Below are positions 21,358-31,782 of a DNA stretch of 64,000 nt, piece by piece. The notes under the pieces were generated by a model. It searched no databases, was not told the origin of the DNA, and worked only from the letters and a program-made list of their open reading frames with translations. The DNA lies in the NCBI GenBank assembly GCA_024516035.1, contig CM044958.1, forward strand, positions 7,956,771-8,020,770. Reading direction: 5' to 3'. This DNA is from Bactericera cockerelli (Eukaryota > Arthropoda > Insecta > Hemiptera > Triozidae). The position numbers and the translations under genes were made by a program. Numbering within the stretch: the first letter of the stretch is position 1; every line of letters begins with the position of its first letter.

Positions 21358-21555
21358 TCAACGCAGGTACTTCTCGCCTTTGATATATGGTCCCGTGGGA
21401 GACGGCAGGGTTCTAAGTAGATTTCCTTTCAACCTAAACGAGCATTTACCATGATAAACGGTGGAGTTCACCACTCTGGAGGCGAGGTATTGGATTTCAC
21501 CTCCTTTTTTGTTGAGGGGAAGCAGATACACGTCCTCCCTATTGAGGTATTTCAA
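21358..21555 (-). CDS. Possible exon or gene remnant, unrecognised
   Basis: A 65-codon minus-strand frame with a non-repetitive composition (contains VVNSTVYHGKCSFRLKG and PSPTGPYIKGEKYLR, then a stop). An acceptor-like CCTCAG lies just upstream at about 21560. It has no similarity I recognise and no paralogue in the window. It is more protein-like than the surrounding frames, but length alone does not prove coding. Confidence 0.2.
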   Translation of the reverse strand: MKYLNREDVYLLPLNKKGGEIQYLASRVVNSTVYHGKCSFRLKGNLLRTLPSPTGPYIKGEKYLR

Positions 21556-21682
21556 CTACTGAGGGTACCTACAACACCTACAATACATATACAGGGTGTC
21601 CGCAAAGTTCCACTTCATCCCCCTTATCATAAGGGTTAGGTGGAAGAGATTGCCACAGTGGAAGAGATTCAGAATTTTCCCC

Positions 21683-21760
21683 TCCGGCCGGGATTCGAAC
21701 CCGTAACCTCCGGCTCAGCAAGCAATGCTCTCAACCACTGACCACTGAGGTCGGCATAGA
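21683..21760 (-). repeat. tRNA-like SINE head, family 4
   Basis: The minus strand reads CCTCAGTGGTCAGTGGTTGA (A-box region) and GGGTTCGAATCCCGGCC (B box), resembling a tRNA. Relatives are at 42080-42170, 51575-51620 and 58428-58470. Confidence 0.6.
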
Positions 21761-22295
21761 TTTCTGTTAGATAATCACGAAAGCAACCTTTTTTCCTACG
21801 GCTGAAATTCAAATCCGCAAGCTTCAGATCGAGATGAAAGGTTTCACCATTGAACCCGTCTAAGGGCCAAAAATATGAAAGTTCACAGCGAGTGGCTCAC
21901 TCGAATTGATTGACACCTAAAACCATTTTAAACTGGTAGAATCAAATTAGATTTTCGTCTAGCTTTTTAGAATATTGTTTTGCTTCGATCAAGAAATTAC
22001 CGGAATGAATTATTAGTGTCCCGAAATCGTCCAAGTTGAAAGGTCGTACACAATATCAATGTGTCAGGCGTCAGGTGCCATGTTCCAGTGTGTAGGGATA
22101 GGGAAAATAATAATGTATATTCGAGCGAATGTTCCGTTACCACCAATGCGCCCACCCTGCAGCGAATGATGATAACAACATGTGGGCAAACGAATAAGTG
22201 GTTTTAAAATACTTATTCAGTGTATTTTGTAAGTTATAAGAAAATAGTTTACCATTGTCTCTCAGAATTAAGGAGTGAAGTGTTAATCAATTTTG

Positions 22296-22396
22296 TTATA
22301 TCACAACTACTCGATTTACTAAAATAATCTATGCTGAAATCGGGGCTTCAACCAATGACCTCCAGGTAACAAGTCCGTCGCCTTATCGATCAAGCA
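22296..22396 (-). repeat. tRNA-headed SINE, family 2, fragment
   Basis: Minus strand: TTGATCGATAAGGCGACGG, then CCTGGAGGTCATTGGTTGAA and a degenerate tail. Confidence 0.6.
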
Positions 22397-22861
22397 TAAG
22401 TAACAGGAATTATTATTATTTGTAAACAGATTTCGCTTTTATATAAAATCACACAATCTAGAAACTGAAAGCTCCGGCAGTCTCTCAAATGAGCAGAAAA
22501 AAAAACATGGTAGATATAATATCTAACACCTTAAGCGTTACTTATTTTTCATCATAAATCTTGCACCCATGGGACACACTTTACAGGTGTAAAAGATATT
22601 ACAGGAGGAAGCATGCATTGGGGAGTCAATGTATATTGTATATAGTTTTATAAATATATATACAGTGTAAAACGTAAGGGAGTTGATGATATATAATTTT
22701 AAATGTACACAGAGCATCGGATTATTAATGTATCGAGAAATTTTTCGAATTCCCAAGAGAAACCTCTCCCAGATTACTTTTTAAAGAATGCATGAAGGTA
22801 CCCGGCATGAACGACAGACTTATCGCCTTTTTGAAGCGACGAAGAATTCTAAAAAAAAAAA

Positions 22862-23519
22862 ATCTGGTGTAAACATCACACGACTTTCCTTATCATAATT
22901 ATAAGGAATTAGAACAGGACCAAAAGCCACTGGTGACTCAAAGGTAACATTTAGCTAAAAATCAATATCAAATTCGTAATCAGCACCTCCAAATCATTGG
23001 ATTTGATATGTCACAACCCCCATCTACGATAAATAATAAAAAAGTTAAACAAAGCGGGTCCCCCCCAAAATACCGGTAAATTCGGGCCGAGGTCCAAAAA
23101 GTTCAAGATATCAAAAAAATTATTAGAATAGACCCCTATTATTTTTTTAATCTAAGACATAGTTGTTCTCTAACTTTTTTGTATCTCTAACCAATTCAAA
23201 GAAGCGGCGCTTGCGGCCAATATTTGCGGTCCTGCGGCCGCAGTCTGCGGCCGATTGTAACCAAAAGTTTCGTGGTTCGTCTGGTGTATAAAAATAATTA
23301 GCATACGAAATTTCAAGTCTCTAGCTTTTACCGTTCTCGAGATATCCTGTTCACACACACACACACAGACAGACAGACAGACAGACGCACGGACCAATGG
23401 CTGAAAACAACTTTTTTGGTATCCTGAGGCTATAATTCGTCCAGAAATGTGAAAAACTGGGTAGGTCAAATTTTCGACGAATACAATACTTTCCTTATTA
23501 TAGGATAAGGAAAGTAAAA
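22862..23519. mobile_element. 0.66-kb element with ACTTTCCTTATC ends, copy 2
   Basis: Same structure as 13938-14593, including CTGGTGTAAACATCACACG, the GCGGCC-rich patch, CACACA/GACAGACA microsatellite and GGATAAGGAAAGTAAAA end. By eye it is clearly diverged from the other copy by substitutions but collinear. The flanks are A-runs on both sides. Confidence 0.65.
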
Positions 23520-23527
23520 AAATGTTC

Positions 23528-23765
23528 AGTCGATGGCACGTTGAGTACACCACTTCTCGTTCTGTCACGAAGTTAAGCAACTTCTAGCGAGGTTTGCACT
23601 TAGATGAGTGACCATTCAAGTTCGAACCCTCATCATGCTGGATATTCCCAGGCTGCGTGAGGTTAATTTGAGTAGCTGGTTTGTGAGCTTCCAGCGAATA
23701 GAGGGTAAAATCTCCGTCTGAATTACTCAATATGACCTTAGCAGTTCAAAGGAGAGTTAAACCTC
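23528..23765 (+). repeat. 5S rRNA-derived SINE
   Basis: Head has TTCTCGTTCTGTCACGAAGT and TAAGCAACTTCTAGCGAGG, then TAGATGAGTGACC (box C region). The body has GGTTAATTTGAGTAGCTGG, and the tail is degenerate near CAATATGACC. Confidence 0.75.
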
Positions 23766-23837
23766 AAAATATAACAACTACCTATAATAATATAATAGTA
23801 ATAATAATTCACTGTGATCCAGGAACCCCTGCTGTCA

Positions 23838-23945
23838 CGTGACGGATTTGTAACCTGGAGGTCGGTGGTTTGAGCCCCAAACATGGCAAACTTTAGTAAG
23901 GCGAGTTTGAGTAATATTACTAACCACCTGTGATTAAAACAACTG
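23838..23945 (+). repeat. tRNA-headed SINE, family 2, fragment
   Basis: GGATTTGTAACCTGGAGGTC, GGTTTGAGCCCC and GCGAGTTTGAGTAAT. The A-box half is lost. Confidence 0.55.
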
Positions 23946-25070
23946 CAACCTGTTTTTAAAATACATATTTCTGTTGTTTTTATTTTGAAATTATTTTCGG
24001 ATTTTGTCAAATTTTCATTTTATACCATGGATATAACAGGGACCCTAGGGCCTTGTTATGTTTATTAAAATTTTCGTGTAAAAATGTCATATATCACACA
24101 GGTATAGATATTAAAAATATCCTGTCAGTAAGATATAGCCGTCAATATGTTATAAATTAACAAGGGTATATAATGTAATTCCCTCAAGGTTATAATGAAC
24201 ATTAATAACCTGCCATAGTTTTACATTAATTAGCACCTTGTATCAAGTTTTCCACTTCAAATACTCAAATTTCAAAAAAAAAAAATTCAAATCAATATTT
24301 CATAGAAAAAAAATTCAAAAGTTTTTTCCAGACAATTTTTTTAACAACGGTAAAAAATTCAATTTTCAATATCCTCATTAACAATGTCTTGTTTATTTTA
24401 AGTTTTATTTTGTTGTACAAAGCATAGAAAATCTTTTAGAGAGAAAAAAAGGATGAATATTTTAAAATAATTTGCACTGTCTAGAAAACGGCAGATGATG
24501 CTTTTGGCAAAGTATCATTGTGTACATAGGTACGTTCATAAGTACATAGTAATATACACTGCCAATTAAGGACACAATACTTCCTCGTGAATGGTAATCA
24601 AAATTTTCAACTTTTATTAGCGCTAGAATCACATTTTTTTTTTACCAATTTACTTGTATTTACAAAAGTTCTCAACCGATTCTAATCAAATTTGTTTTTC
24701 CTGCATTCTATATTCTATCAAAAATTCCGTATCGCCAAGTCGTGAACCTCATTATTTGACTTTTTTGTGAATTTCTTTTTAATTTTCTTAAATATCAATC
24801 AAAATTTATTTAAATGCACCAATATAAATGCACCATGTTAAACGTTAAGACAAAATTTCATCAAAATCGGGCGTGCCGTTCACGAGATATGAGCGTATAG
24901 GTAAGTAAAAAGTTAGTGGTCAGGCGCATGGTCTCTATCAACAAGAACCGATAGTGCAAAGTTGATTAACCTGAAATAGGACCATCTACAATAACGTCTC
25001 CTATTTTACAATTTTTTGTAAAAAATTAAAAATCCGTTCAGTAGTTTCTGAGATATGCGCGTTACAAGGA
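23946..25070. other. AT-rich intergenic DNA, no gene seen
   Basis: Homopolymer A/T-rich sequence without open frames or recognisable elements. The final 100 bp (CCGTTCAGTAGTTTCTGAGA) look like an old dispersed repeat that continues after 27399, i.e. the target into which the 2.3-kb element inserted. Confidence 0.5.
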
Positions 25071-25575
25071 ATATAGGAAATTTTTTTTTTTTGAAATTTA
25101 TTTATGTGCGTCAACATTTTATTATAATGTTATATACACTAAAAAAAATATTACATAGTTAATCGAGTTCTAGTCATAAAATCCAAGATTACACTTTCAT
25201 TTTCTGTGGCGCAAGACAGTAAGTCATTTGGACTTCTTAATGCATGGTAGTTTCCTGAAGGCATGTTAAAAGAGGACAATGGTCTGTAGGGATCTTCTGT
25301 AATTAGGGGAGACGGCTAAAACAGCCATTTACATTCCATGAGTGAGAAGTTTGTTTTTCATGTAACTATTAGAAGATTCACTAAAATAATAATAATCGTA
25401 AATATCATAAGACAAATAAAGGACATGATCAGTTTAAATAAGAGAAAAAAAAAAAAAAAATCAACATAAAAAAAAAAAAAATACAACAATAATACTTATA
25501 AGAAGGTAGGATGGGACATAGTGGAAATTTTGACATACTGATAAATAATTATGTAAAATAATTCTTTGGAGGGAT

Positions 25576-26859
25576 TCAACATTCAGAAGGTACATTTTGA
25601 AGTACCATTTTTGCTTCAACAAAAACATTTTTCAAGAGGCGGCTAATTCTGGACTTCATGTTAGGTGTAATGTCGGGATGTGCGTGGATTGACTGTAGAA
25701 TGTTCCGAACGATGTTGACAGGAAGTTCGGATTCTTTCACAATTTCTATCTGCTTTTGAGAATTCTTCAGCTTGGCTAGGAGATCACAAATATCATCTGC
25801 TGACACCGACTCTTCCTCGGACTCATCCATTATCTTGGACACCAGGGATTGGAATCCTTCGGACGGTACGGGGTCTGACGAGTTTATTTTAATTTTCTTC
25901 TCACTATGGGACTCATTGTCATTCGAGGCTCTTTTTTGTTTCTTTGCTGAATCGAGGTTAGAAGAAGGACTTCTAAGAGGCGGGAAGTCTTCTCTGCGAT
26001 TTTTATGTTTGGGAGTTAAAGCTTTTTTATCTGCTACCAATGAGGGAAGGGATGAAGATCGGGAGACCTTAAATTTCGGATAGAAGTTTTTTACTTGAAA
26101 CTCACCAGACTCAGACTTCTTGGAAATCAGGGGAGTAATTAAGGGAGACTCAAAATCAGACTCCACGTCTTCATCCATGAGCTCATCAGAAAGATCAGGG
26201 AGATCGATATTTTCTACTGCTACTTGCTCATCACTATCCTCAGGTTCAGGGGGAGGTGGCAGCTTGGCTTTCAACAATCTGTCCTGTGCGAGAGCTTTTG
26301 GAGGTTCCGTACAGTTTATGGCGATATGCCCCTCCTTTCCACAGTTAAAGCACCTGGTAGTAGGGCTGGAATCGAAGGATAAATATACAGGGTAGGTGAC
26401 ATTCATGAAAGTTACATTGATTACTGCGGGTACTTTTTCTTTGTCATCGGACCTGATCTTCACTTGTCTTTTGTAAGCGAGAATATGGCTTAAACGATAA
26501 TCTCGCATACCATAATTAGACAGGTGAATCTCAGACTGGAGGGAAACATATTTCTTCAATTCAAGTTCTAGGAGACTATTTGGTAAGTGAGGCACAACAT
26601 TCTGTAGGAAAAGAATGAGACCCGGGTCAACTAGTTTTTTTACGGGTAAAACTTTTCCATCGATAGTGACTGTTTCATTTTGAGAAGTAAAATCCTCGAG
26701 TACATTTTGGGAACATAAATGCATCACAACTCTTGCACCATTTTTACCACCATAAATGATTTTCTTGAAATCCTCCGGGGTTCCACCCAGTAGATTTCCC
26801 ACAGCCATGAAATATTTGTCCATGGGAATAAATCGACATAGGGTAAAACAATGGCACAT
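25576..26859 (-). CDS. Gag-like ORF1 with one zinc knuckle
   Basis: 427 codons from the first ATG in this frame; the true N-terminus lies upstream in another frame (26835-27011). From about residue 70 the pattern (LILFLQNVVPHLPNSLLELE ... LSHILAYKRQVKI) resembles the ORF1 proteins of L1/Tx1-type LINEs, in which an RRM-like segment precedes a zinc knuckle. A single CCHC knuckle, CFNCGKEGHIAINC, is at 170-183. The C-terminal half is acidic and then Ser/Lys rich (basic cluster KHKNRRED and KKQKRAS), probably disordered and RNA-binding. By family its role is to coat element RNA. A domesticated Gag gene is an alternative, but the poly(A) and target duplication argue for a mobile copy. Confidence 0.75.
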   Translation of the reverse strand: MCHCFTLCRFIPMDKYFMAVGNLLGGTPEDFKKIIYGGKNGARVVMHLCSQNVLEDFTSQNETVTIDGKVLPVKKLVDPGLILFLQNVVPHLPNSLLELELKKYVSLQSEIHLSNYGMRDYRLSHILAYKRQVKIRSDDKEKVPAVINVTFMNVTYPVYLSFDSSPTTRCFNCGKEGHIAINCTEPPKALAQDRLLKAKLPPPPEPEDSDEQVAVENIDLPDLSDELMDEDVESDFESPLITPLISKKSESGEFQVKNFYPKFKVSRSSSLPSLVADKKALTPKHKNRREDFPPLRSPSSNLDSAKKQKRASNDNESHSEKKIKINSSDPVPSEGFQSLVSKIMDESEEESVSADDICDLLAKLKNSQKQIEIVKESELPVNIVRNILQSIHAHPDITPNMKSRISRLLKNVFVEAKMVLQNVPSEC

Positions 26860-27011
26860 TCAAGGGGAAGCATCAACGTATCATCAATAGGCTTGGACTG
26901 GATCTGGGAAGTAAAACACGCGCTGAAAGAAGACGGTGCTGACCTCTTGTAGGCAGATGAGTAACTACGTCTAGGAGTCTGGTAGGTAGAGAATGAAAGT
27001 GGGGAACTCAT
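26835..27011 (-). pseudogene. N-terminal part of the same ORF1, out of frame
   Basis: Begins MSSPLSFSTYQTPRRSYSSA at 27011 and reads openly to VDLFPW near 26835. There the downstream frame takes over with PMDKYFMAV. The two frames meet at the CCATGG-containing stretch near 26820-26835, consistent with one missing base. The Ser/Tyr/Arg-rich start is typical of a disordered LINE ORF1 N-terminus. This copy would not make a full-length protein unless the shift is a sequencing error. Confidence 0.65.
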
Positions 27012-27386
27012 GACTGGGAAAGAGAAGAGAAAATTATTTCAAGTTCACAGGGAATATTTATTGTGAGTGGCTGAAATCAGAAAATTTCTCGGACGGGTGA
27101 TGAGTACGAACGGGTAGGTAGACAGGACGGGAAGACGGGGGTGGTTGCTATAGTAACCATAGCTTATTATCACTGAGAATATTGGAAAACATGATAAAAA
27201 ACGACAAAAAATAGGAAATCAGTTCACAATAACACAATACAAGAACATCTAGGTGAAAGGCCAATTAAGGCTGAACGCTTTAATATGAAAAACTTGCGGA
27301 AAAACAACTTTTAACTAATTTTCGAAATTGAAAATAACGGAGCAAAATAAAAACGACTTGTTACTTCAACAGATGAATCGGGAATG
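27012..27386 (-). promoter_or_regulatory. 5'UTR of the ORF1-only element
   Basis: 375 bp between the ORF1 start and the outer target duplication. It contains GGTTGCTATAGTAACCATAG, a short inverted repeat (GGTTGCTATAGTAACC). Promoter identity is inferred only from position. Confidence 0.4.
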
Positions 27387-27398
27387 ATATAGGAAATT

Positions 27399-27890
27399 AA
27401 CAGATCGACAGACAGACACAAAAGCAAAGTTGCTCAGCAAGTTATGAAACGTCCAGAAATATGAAAAAAAAATTGAAATAGGAGCAAAATTAGTTTTTAT
27501 TTTTAAAAACGTACACAATACTTCCGATTTCTAATATTAGAAATTTCTCTGAAGTAATAATAAATTTATGTAACTATCCTTTGCTTCTACTTTAATTTTT
27601 TTTTTTAAAAAGTTCTTTGAAAAAAAAAAAAAAGATTAAAATGAGAAGATAAAAATAGATATCTTACCTAGTAAAGAAAGCTAAACAAGTAGTGAACTAG
27701 ATCTTCTTTTATATTACAAATATATTATAAATCTTATGTTATTTTAACAAAGAACAACATGGAGAAATGTGCTTAAGATAACACAAAATATAATGAGAAA
27801 CGATGTTTATTGCAAAAGGAAAAACTAATTATAGAAAAATACTTTCAGCAGATAGAGTTAAGAAAGTAGATACTATACATTTTATTATTA
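27399..27890. other. AT-rich DNA, no gene seen
   Basis: The first 80 bp (GACAGACAGACACAAAAGC, CCAGAAATATGAAAA) continue the old repeat interrupted by the half-LINE. The rest is A/T homopolymer rich without recognisable structure. Confidence 0.5.
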
Positions 27891-28010
27891 TTTTATGAAG
27901 CTTTATTAGAAGGACAAAATATTCAATATTTATAGTATAAAATAGTTTGAAAATTAGGGGCGGGGTTATTGCCTGCGGCAATTTCTTCCACGCAACCCTT
28001 TGGTAACATG
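27891..28010 (-). repeat. Retroposon 3' module T
   Basis: Contains TTTATTAGAAGGACAAA and GGGGCGGGGTTATTGCC. It is the reverse orientation of the module at 1785-1960. Confidence 0.5.
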
Positions 28011-28029
28011 CTGTAAACTTAGGCATTTA

Positions 28030-28256
28030 AAATTTCCAATTATAAATTTACTACGTCAAACCTGGAAATAAGAGAAACCTGGATACAAGAGAACTGGATA
28101 TAAGATAAACCTGGATATAAGAGAAACCTGTATATAAAATAATAATTTCCAGTTCAAATTTACCTCTCTACAAGGGAAAATAATATCTGTAATATAAGAG
28201 AAACTTTGTTATAAAAGAAAAAAATTCCAGCCCCTTGAGTTCTCTTATATCCAGTT
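28030..28256. repeat. Degenerate GGATATAAGAGAAACCT repeats
   Basis: Several tandem or dispersed versions of CTGGATATAAGAGAA(ACCTG) on the plus strand between 28070 and 28140, with reverse-type CTCTTATATCCAGTTCTC at about 28240. Similar CTTATATCCAG(G)TTCTC pieces occur at 1195-1250 and 10905-10950. Confidence 0.5.
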
Positions 28257-28380
28257 CTCTTATCAGTGGCTCGATCGATATGGCGGCGTACTCTTAACCG
28301 GAGGTCGATAGTTCGAGTCCCAAGTTCAGCAAAAACTATTTGGAGTAATAAATTTTGACATGACTTTGTTATTAACATTT
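28257..28380 (+). repeat. tRNA-headed SINE, family 2
   Basis: GTGGCTCGATCGATATGGCG, GGAGGTCGATAGTTCGAGTC and a short degenerate body. Confidence 0.6.
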
Positions 28381-28557
28381 TTTTACGTCGTTATCATCAT
28401 GATCATAATCATCTTGATAACCCAAACATGATAACTTTTTTTTCATACTTAATTAAATAATTATCTCTTAACCAGACGCGGCCGGTGGGGAAATGTTTTG
28501 GCGGTGTTGCCACATAAATCGGATTGAAATGGTATGAAGTCACTCTCTTTTTTTTTT

Positions 28558-28782
28558 TTTTTTGGTTTAATGCCGCTTCCAACTGCATGGTCATATCACG
28601 ACGGGGGTGTTACCCTCCATTTGCAGGAAACTCACATACCTGCTACCCACATTAACCTCACCCAGCCTGGGTTGGGCCGGAATGCCAGCATCACGAAGTC
28701 TTCACCTCGCTGGACGTTGCTTAACTTCGGTGATCCAACGAGAACCGGTGCATTCAACGCGCCATCGACGCTGGCTAGTCAC
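28558..28782 (-). repeat. 5S rRNA-derived SINE, well-preserved core
   Basis: Minus strand: CACCGGTTCTCGTTGGATCA, CCGAAGTTAAGCAACGTCC and AGCGAGGTGAAG, then CACCCAGCCTGGGTT-type core and the tail TGCAGTTGGAAGCGGCATTA. Box C is deleted or replaced compared with the copy at 35438-35695, so two 5S-SINE subfamilies exist. Confidence 0.85.
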
Positions 28783-29350
28783 TCTCTTCAGTGCCTAACG
28801 AGTTGGGAGTGTCTACCATACCAACCATTACAATTGTAAGTTAATTATTTTAAAAATATGCAATGACTTTCACCGTGTACATGTTAGGACTAAAAAAAAA
28901 ACTTTATTTTTGTCTAGAGGTGCCGAAGTCCGCAGCTCTTTAGCACCCGTCGCGCCTGCTCTGAACAGAACATTGCATGAATAGGATAATTAACAAGCAT
29001 ATCAACAAAAAAAGAATTCCTCGAAAAAAGAAGTTCACAAAGGGATTCATTTTCACAAGATTTAATTAGAAGTATTAAAAATTCAGCTCCCTCATATGCT
29101 CATGAAAAGTAAGTATTACAAAATAATAGAGTAAGTATTACAAAATAATGTGGTACTTAGGGGATGGAACTCCCCTAACTCCCTCAAGATTAGCTATTGT
29201 GTTTTCATTTCTGTTTTGATAATGTGGCTCTCATATTACAAGGGAAAAACAATGCCATAAAGTTGAACAAAATTTAATCTGAAATTTCCAACCATGAGAA
29301 GGAAAATATAGGAAAGTTTTACTATGCATGAGCGGCTATGGTAGTTGTTG
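28783..29350. other. Unassigned AT-rich DNA
   Basis: Contains a direct repeat AGTAAGTATTACAAAATAAT near 29108-29155. No coding frame or known repeat is seen. Confidence 0.4.
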
Positions 29351-29354
29351 ACAG

Positions 29355-29612
29355 AAACAAAAGAGTTGGGTGGAAAAGATTGCCATGAGCAATAGCCCGT
29401 CTTTAGGTTTGGACATAAATGTGTATAATTATCTATTTTTTCTTTTTACTTTCCTTATCCTATAATAATGAAAGTAATAGAATCACCCAAAATTTTCGAT
29501 AGTCAGTTTTCAGTGGCAAAACACGTTTTAAGATCTAAATCCAAAGTTTCAGCCAATGGTCCGTGTGTCTGTCCGCCGCCTTATGGATCAAGCTACTGAG
29601 TTCGGTAAAAAA
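29355..29612 (+). repeat. Module T, 0.66-kb element end and SINE fragment
   Basis: Module T (GAGTTGGGTGGAAAAGATTG), then a terminus-like TACTTTCCTTATCCTATAAT, then a reverse family 2 head piece (GTCCGCCGCCTTATGGATCA). This is a graveyard of three partial repeats. Confidence 0.45.
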
Positions 29613-30119
29613 AAGTAACACATAAACACACTCGCAATATACCATCGCCACAAAAATAAACTTTAGTTCTTTTCTTGTTCTAAGCCACGAAAGAAAGGCA
29701 GATGTTTTTACTGACAGTTTCCATACATTTAAGTAATGTCAACGCACCTAAGTGTCACAATAAAAGAATAATGTGACGAAAACAAGAATGATGTGACGAA
29801 ATATTTGTGCCATAATATTTTTCTCGTCTCAATGATTCTATTATATTTTTCTTGTCTTCCCAAAGGCTTATTTTTTTCCCGCGGAAACATTTTTCATTTT
29901 CACAAAGTTTTACAGTTTTGTTCCCCCCAAAACAAATTTTATTCGGTTCCTCCGAAAGTAGGAAAAAACTTTCGCTGAAAGCAGATCATCATAAATAAAA
30001 CCCAGGGACAAATGTCTGTTATGTTATTGATATACAGGGTGGTGCGGGGCCAATGAACCAAGTAATAAACCCCACACAGCTTTGAAATTAGTTTCAAAAT
30101 AAAACTTATTAAAGGAAAT

Positions 30120-30260
30120 TAATATGGAAGAGAATGCCGAAGGCATTATCACCACCCTTGATCAGGCTTTGTTTATATTTATTTCACAACTTATTATTAT
30201 ATTTTTGTTCATTGTATATAAAAAAATGTAAATAAAGCTTGATCCAATTGTTCATAAAAA
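30120..30260 (+). repeat. Small retroposon (module S)
   Basis: CCGAAGGCATTATCACCACC, CTTGATCAGGC and TGTAAATAAAGCTTGATCC, followed by A-runs. Related to 20995-21172 and 54530-54660. Confidence 0.5.
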
Positions 30261-30304
30261 AAATAAAATCAACATTTTAATTTCTAATATATTATAAATT
30301 GTTA

Positions 30305-30420
30305 TTATGTGGTAAAAATCTCAAATGAGAGAATAACTTGTCATGTCCCGCCTAGGTTTCAAATCCACAAACTCTGGAATCTTTGCATTGTCGCCTTTAC
30401 CACTGAGCTAATAGAAGAGA
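30305..30420 (-). repeat. tRNA-like SINE, family 6
   Basis: Minus strand: TAGCTCAGTGGTAAAGGCGA (A box), a GGATTTGAAACCTAGGCGG B-box-like region, and GACATGACAAGTTATTCTC. The same body follows the heads at 43215 and 53033. Confidence 0.6.
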
Positions 30421-30532
30421 GTATTATAATATTCGACTACAGCTTATTTTTGGAATTATCTTCTTTTTTTTCTTTTGAAGTAATTTTATCAAATTGCCTC
30501 CTAACTTGTCAATAAAGAAATTACATATAAAT

Positions 30533-30589
30533 TTTTTGTAGACTTTAGTGATTGTCTATATTATAGACAATCACTAAAGTCTACAAAAA
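30533..30589. repeat. Perfect 28-bp-arm palindrome
   Basis: Left arm 30533-30560 (GTAGACTTTAGTGATTGTC within it) and right arm 30562-30589 are exact reverse complements around one T. No TA-type or other flanking duplication is obvious. It could be a minimal inverted-repeat element or a cruciform former. Confidence 0.85.
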
Positions 30590-30934
30590 GTATAATCTGG
30601 TCCCATATAAATCATCAAAACCTTATGTCATGTTTTTCTGTGTTGACATCAAGGAAAGTTATTTATAGCCAATTATACGAAAAAAGAAGAAGATAAATAC
30701 CAGTTCTCTCCTATGTACGGATTTAACCCCAAAAATAGCTCTTCGTGCTATAAAAAATTCCCGCCAAGTCTTTGGGCTAAAATGTATTGAAATCATGTGT
30801 GGTTCGCGCTTTATCTTCGTTTTCCTATTTTTCACTAAAGTTATCATATTTGTAAAGTGAGAGGGAAATAATAAGGAGTGGAAAAGAAAAAAAGAGAGGC
30901 AGACTGAGAGAAACACAGAGAGAAAGAAAAGCCG

Positions 30935-31017
30935 AAAAAATCTTGCCCCGCTGGTGATCGAATTCAGGTCACCGTGCGTGCAATGCCTAGCGCGCTAACT
31001 CACTCCTCCACGGTGAG
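30935..31017 (-). repeat. tRNA-headed SINE, family 1, head only
   Basis: Minus strand: CACCGTGGAGGAGTGAGTTA and ACCTGAATTCGATCACC. The body is missing and AG-rich sequence follows on both sides. Confidence 0.6.
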
Positions 31018-31059
31018 GAAAAGAAATACAGAGAATGGAAGGTGTAAAAGTCACGTTCA

Positions 31060-31455
31060 GTAAAGGAAAAGAGAGAGAGAGAGAGGGGGAAGAAGAAGTG
31101 AGAGAGATTCAAAGTCAGGTCAAAAGTGAAAGTAACAGATACAATAAGAGCGAGAGAGAAATACAAAAGAGAGAGAAAGACAGAAGAAATAGAAAGAGAG
31201 AGACAGAGACAATAAGAGAGAGAGAGAAATACAAAAGAGAGAGAAAGACAGAAAGCAATGGAAAGAGAAAGAGAGAGACAGAGGCAATAAGAGAGAAATA
31301 GAAAGAGAGAATTAAGAGAGAGAAAGAGAGAAAGAGAGAAAGAAGTAGAAAGAGAGAGAGAAAGAAGTAGAAAGAGAGAGAGAAAGAAGTAAGAAAGAGA
31401 GAGAGAAAGATAGATAGACAGAGAAAGGGAGAAGTGAAAGTGAGAGAAAAATTAA
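31060..31455. repeat. Purine-rich (GAGA)n tract
   Basis: Expanded version of 4055-4345 with the same long-period units. The frames read through it are Glu/Arg/Lys artefacts. Confidence 0.85.
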
Positions 31456-31782
31456 ATTAACAAAGGATTAAACAGGATTTTCTCTCCTCATCCTTCCTCT
31501 CTTCCTCCATTTTGTTATTCATCAGCGAGAACAGCCAAATTGGAAAAAATATTCCTCCAAATAGGAACAGGCGAAATGCAATTTTGAATTTTGATTTTTT
31601 CCAAATTTGTACAATCCATACATTGCATGATGACGCCACTGGTCCATACACAATACACATAGCCATAGCGCGTTAACCACTTGATTAAAAGTGCACATAT
31701 TTATCTACCTATGCTTCTCTATCCAAGTTTGACAGTAATACAAAACGTATCACAGGCCATCCAAAGGGGCAACGTATATGCG

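Larger units (their letters stand above)
25083..27386 (-). mobile_element. ORF1-only non-LTR retrotransposon (half-LINE)
   Basis: Minus-oriented element of about 2.3 kb with a 5'UTR of 375 bp, one Gag-like ORF (with one frameshift) and a 3'UTR of about 490 bp. AATAAA lies just before a terminal A-run (poly-T at 25081-25092). The 12-bp target duplication ATATAGGAAATT is at 25071-25082 and 27387-27398. The flanks join into one older repeat. No endonuclease or reverse transcriptase motif occurs anywhere between the duplications, and there is no sign of a deletion scar. This matches the architecture of HAL1 in mammals, an ORF1-only LINE derivative moved in trans. Confidence 0.8.
21346..31126. other. 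9.8-kb block without counterpart in copy 1
   Basis: Copy 1 passes directly from the homologue of 21345 to that of 31127 within about 6 bp (4036-4050). The block itself shows no matching ends or clear target duplication, so it is not obviously one element. It may be ancestral sequence deleted from copy 1, or an insertion or rearrangement. It contains the ORF1-only element, several SINEs and AT-rich unassigned DNA. Confidence 0.6.

Noticed and set aside
30033..30056. Another palindromic TA element starting TACAGGGTGGTGCGGGG (and TACAGGGTGTCCGCAAAG at 21595).
   Set aside because: No matching inverted end was found nearby. At most these are solo termini of decayed copies.
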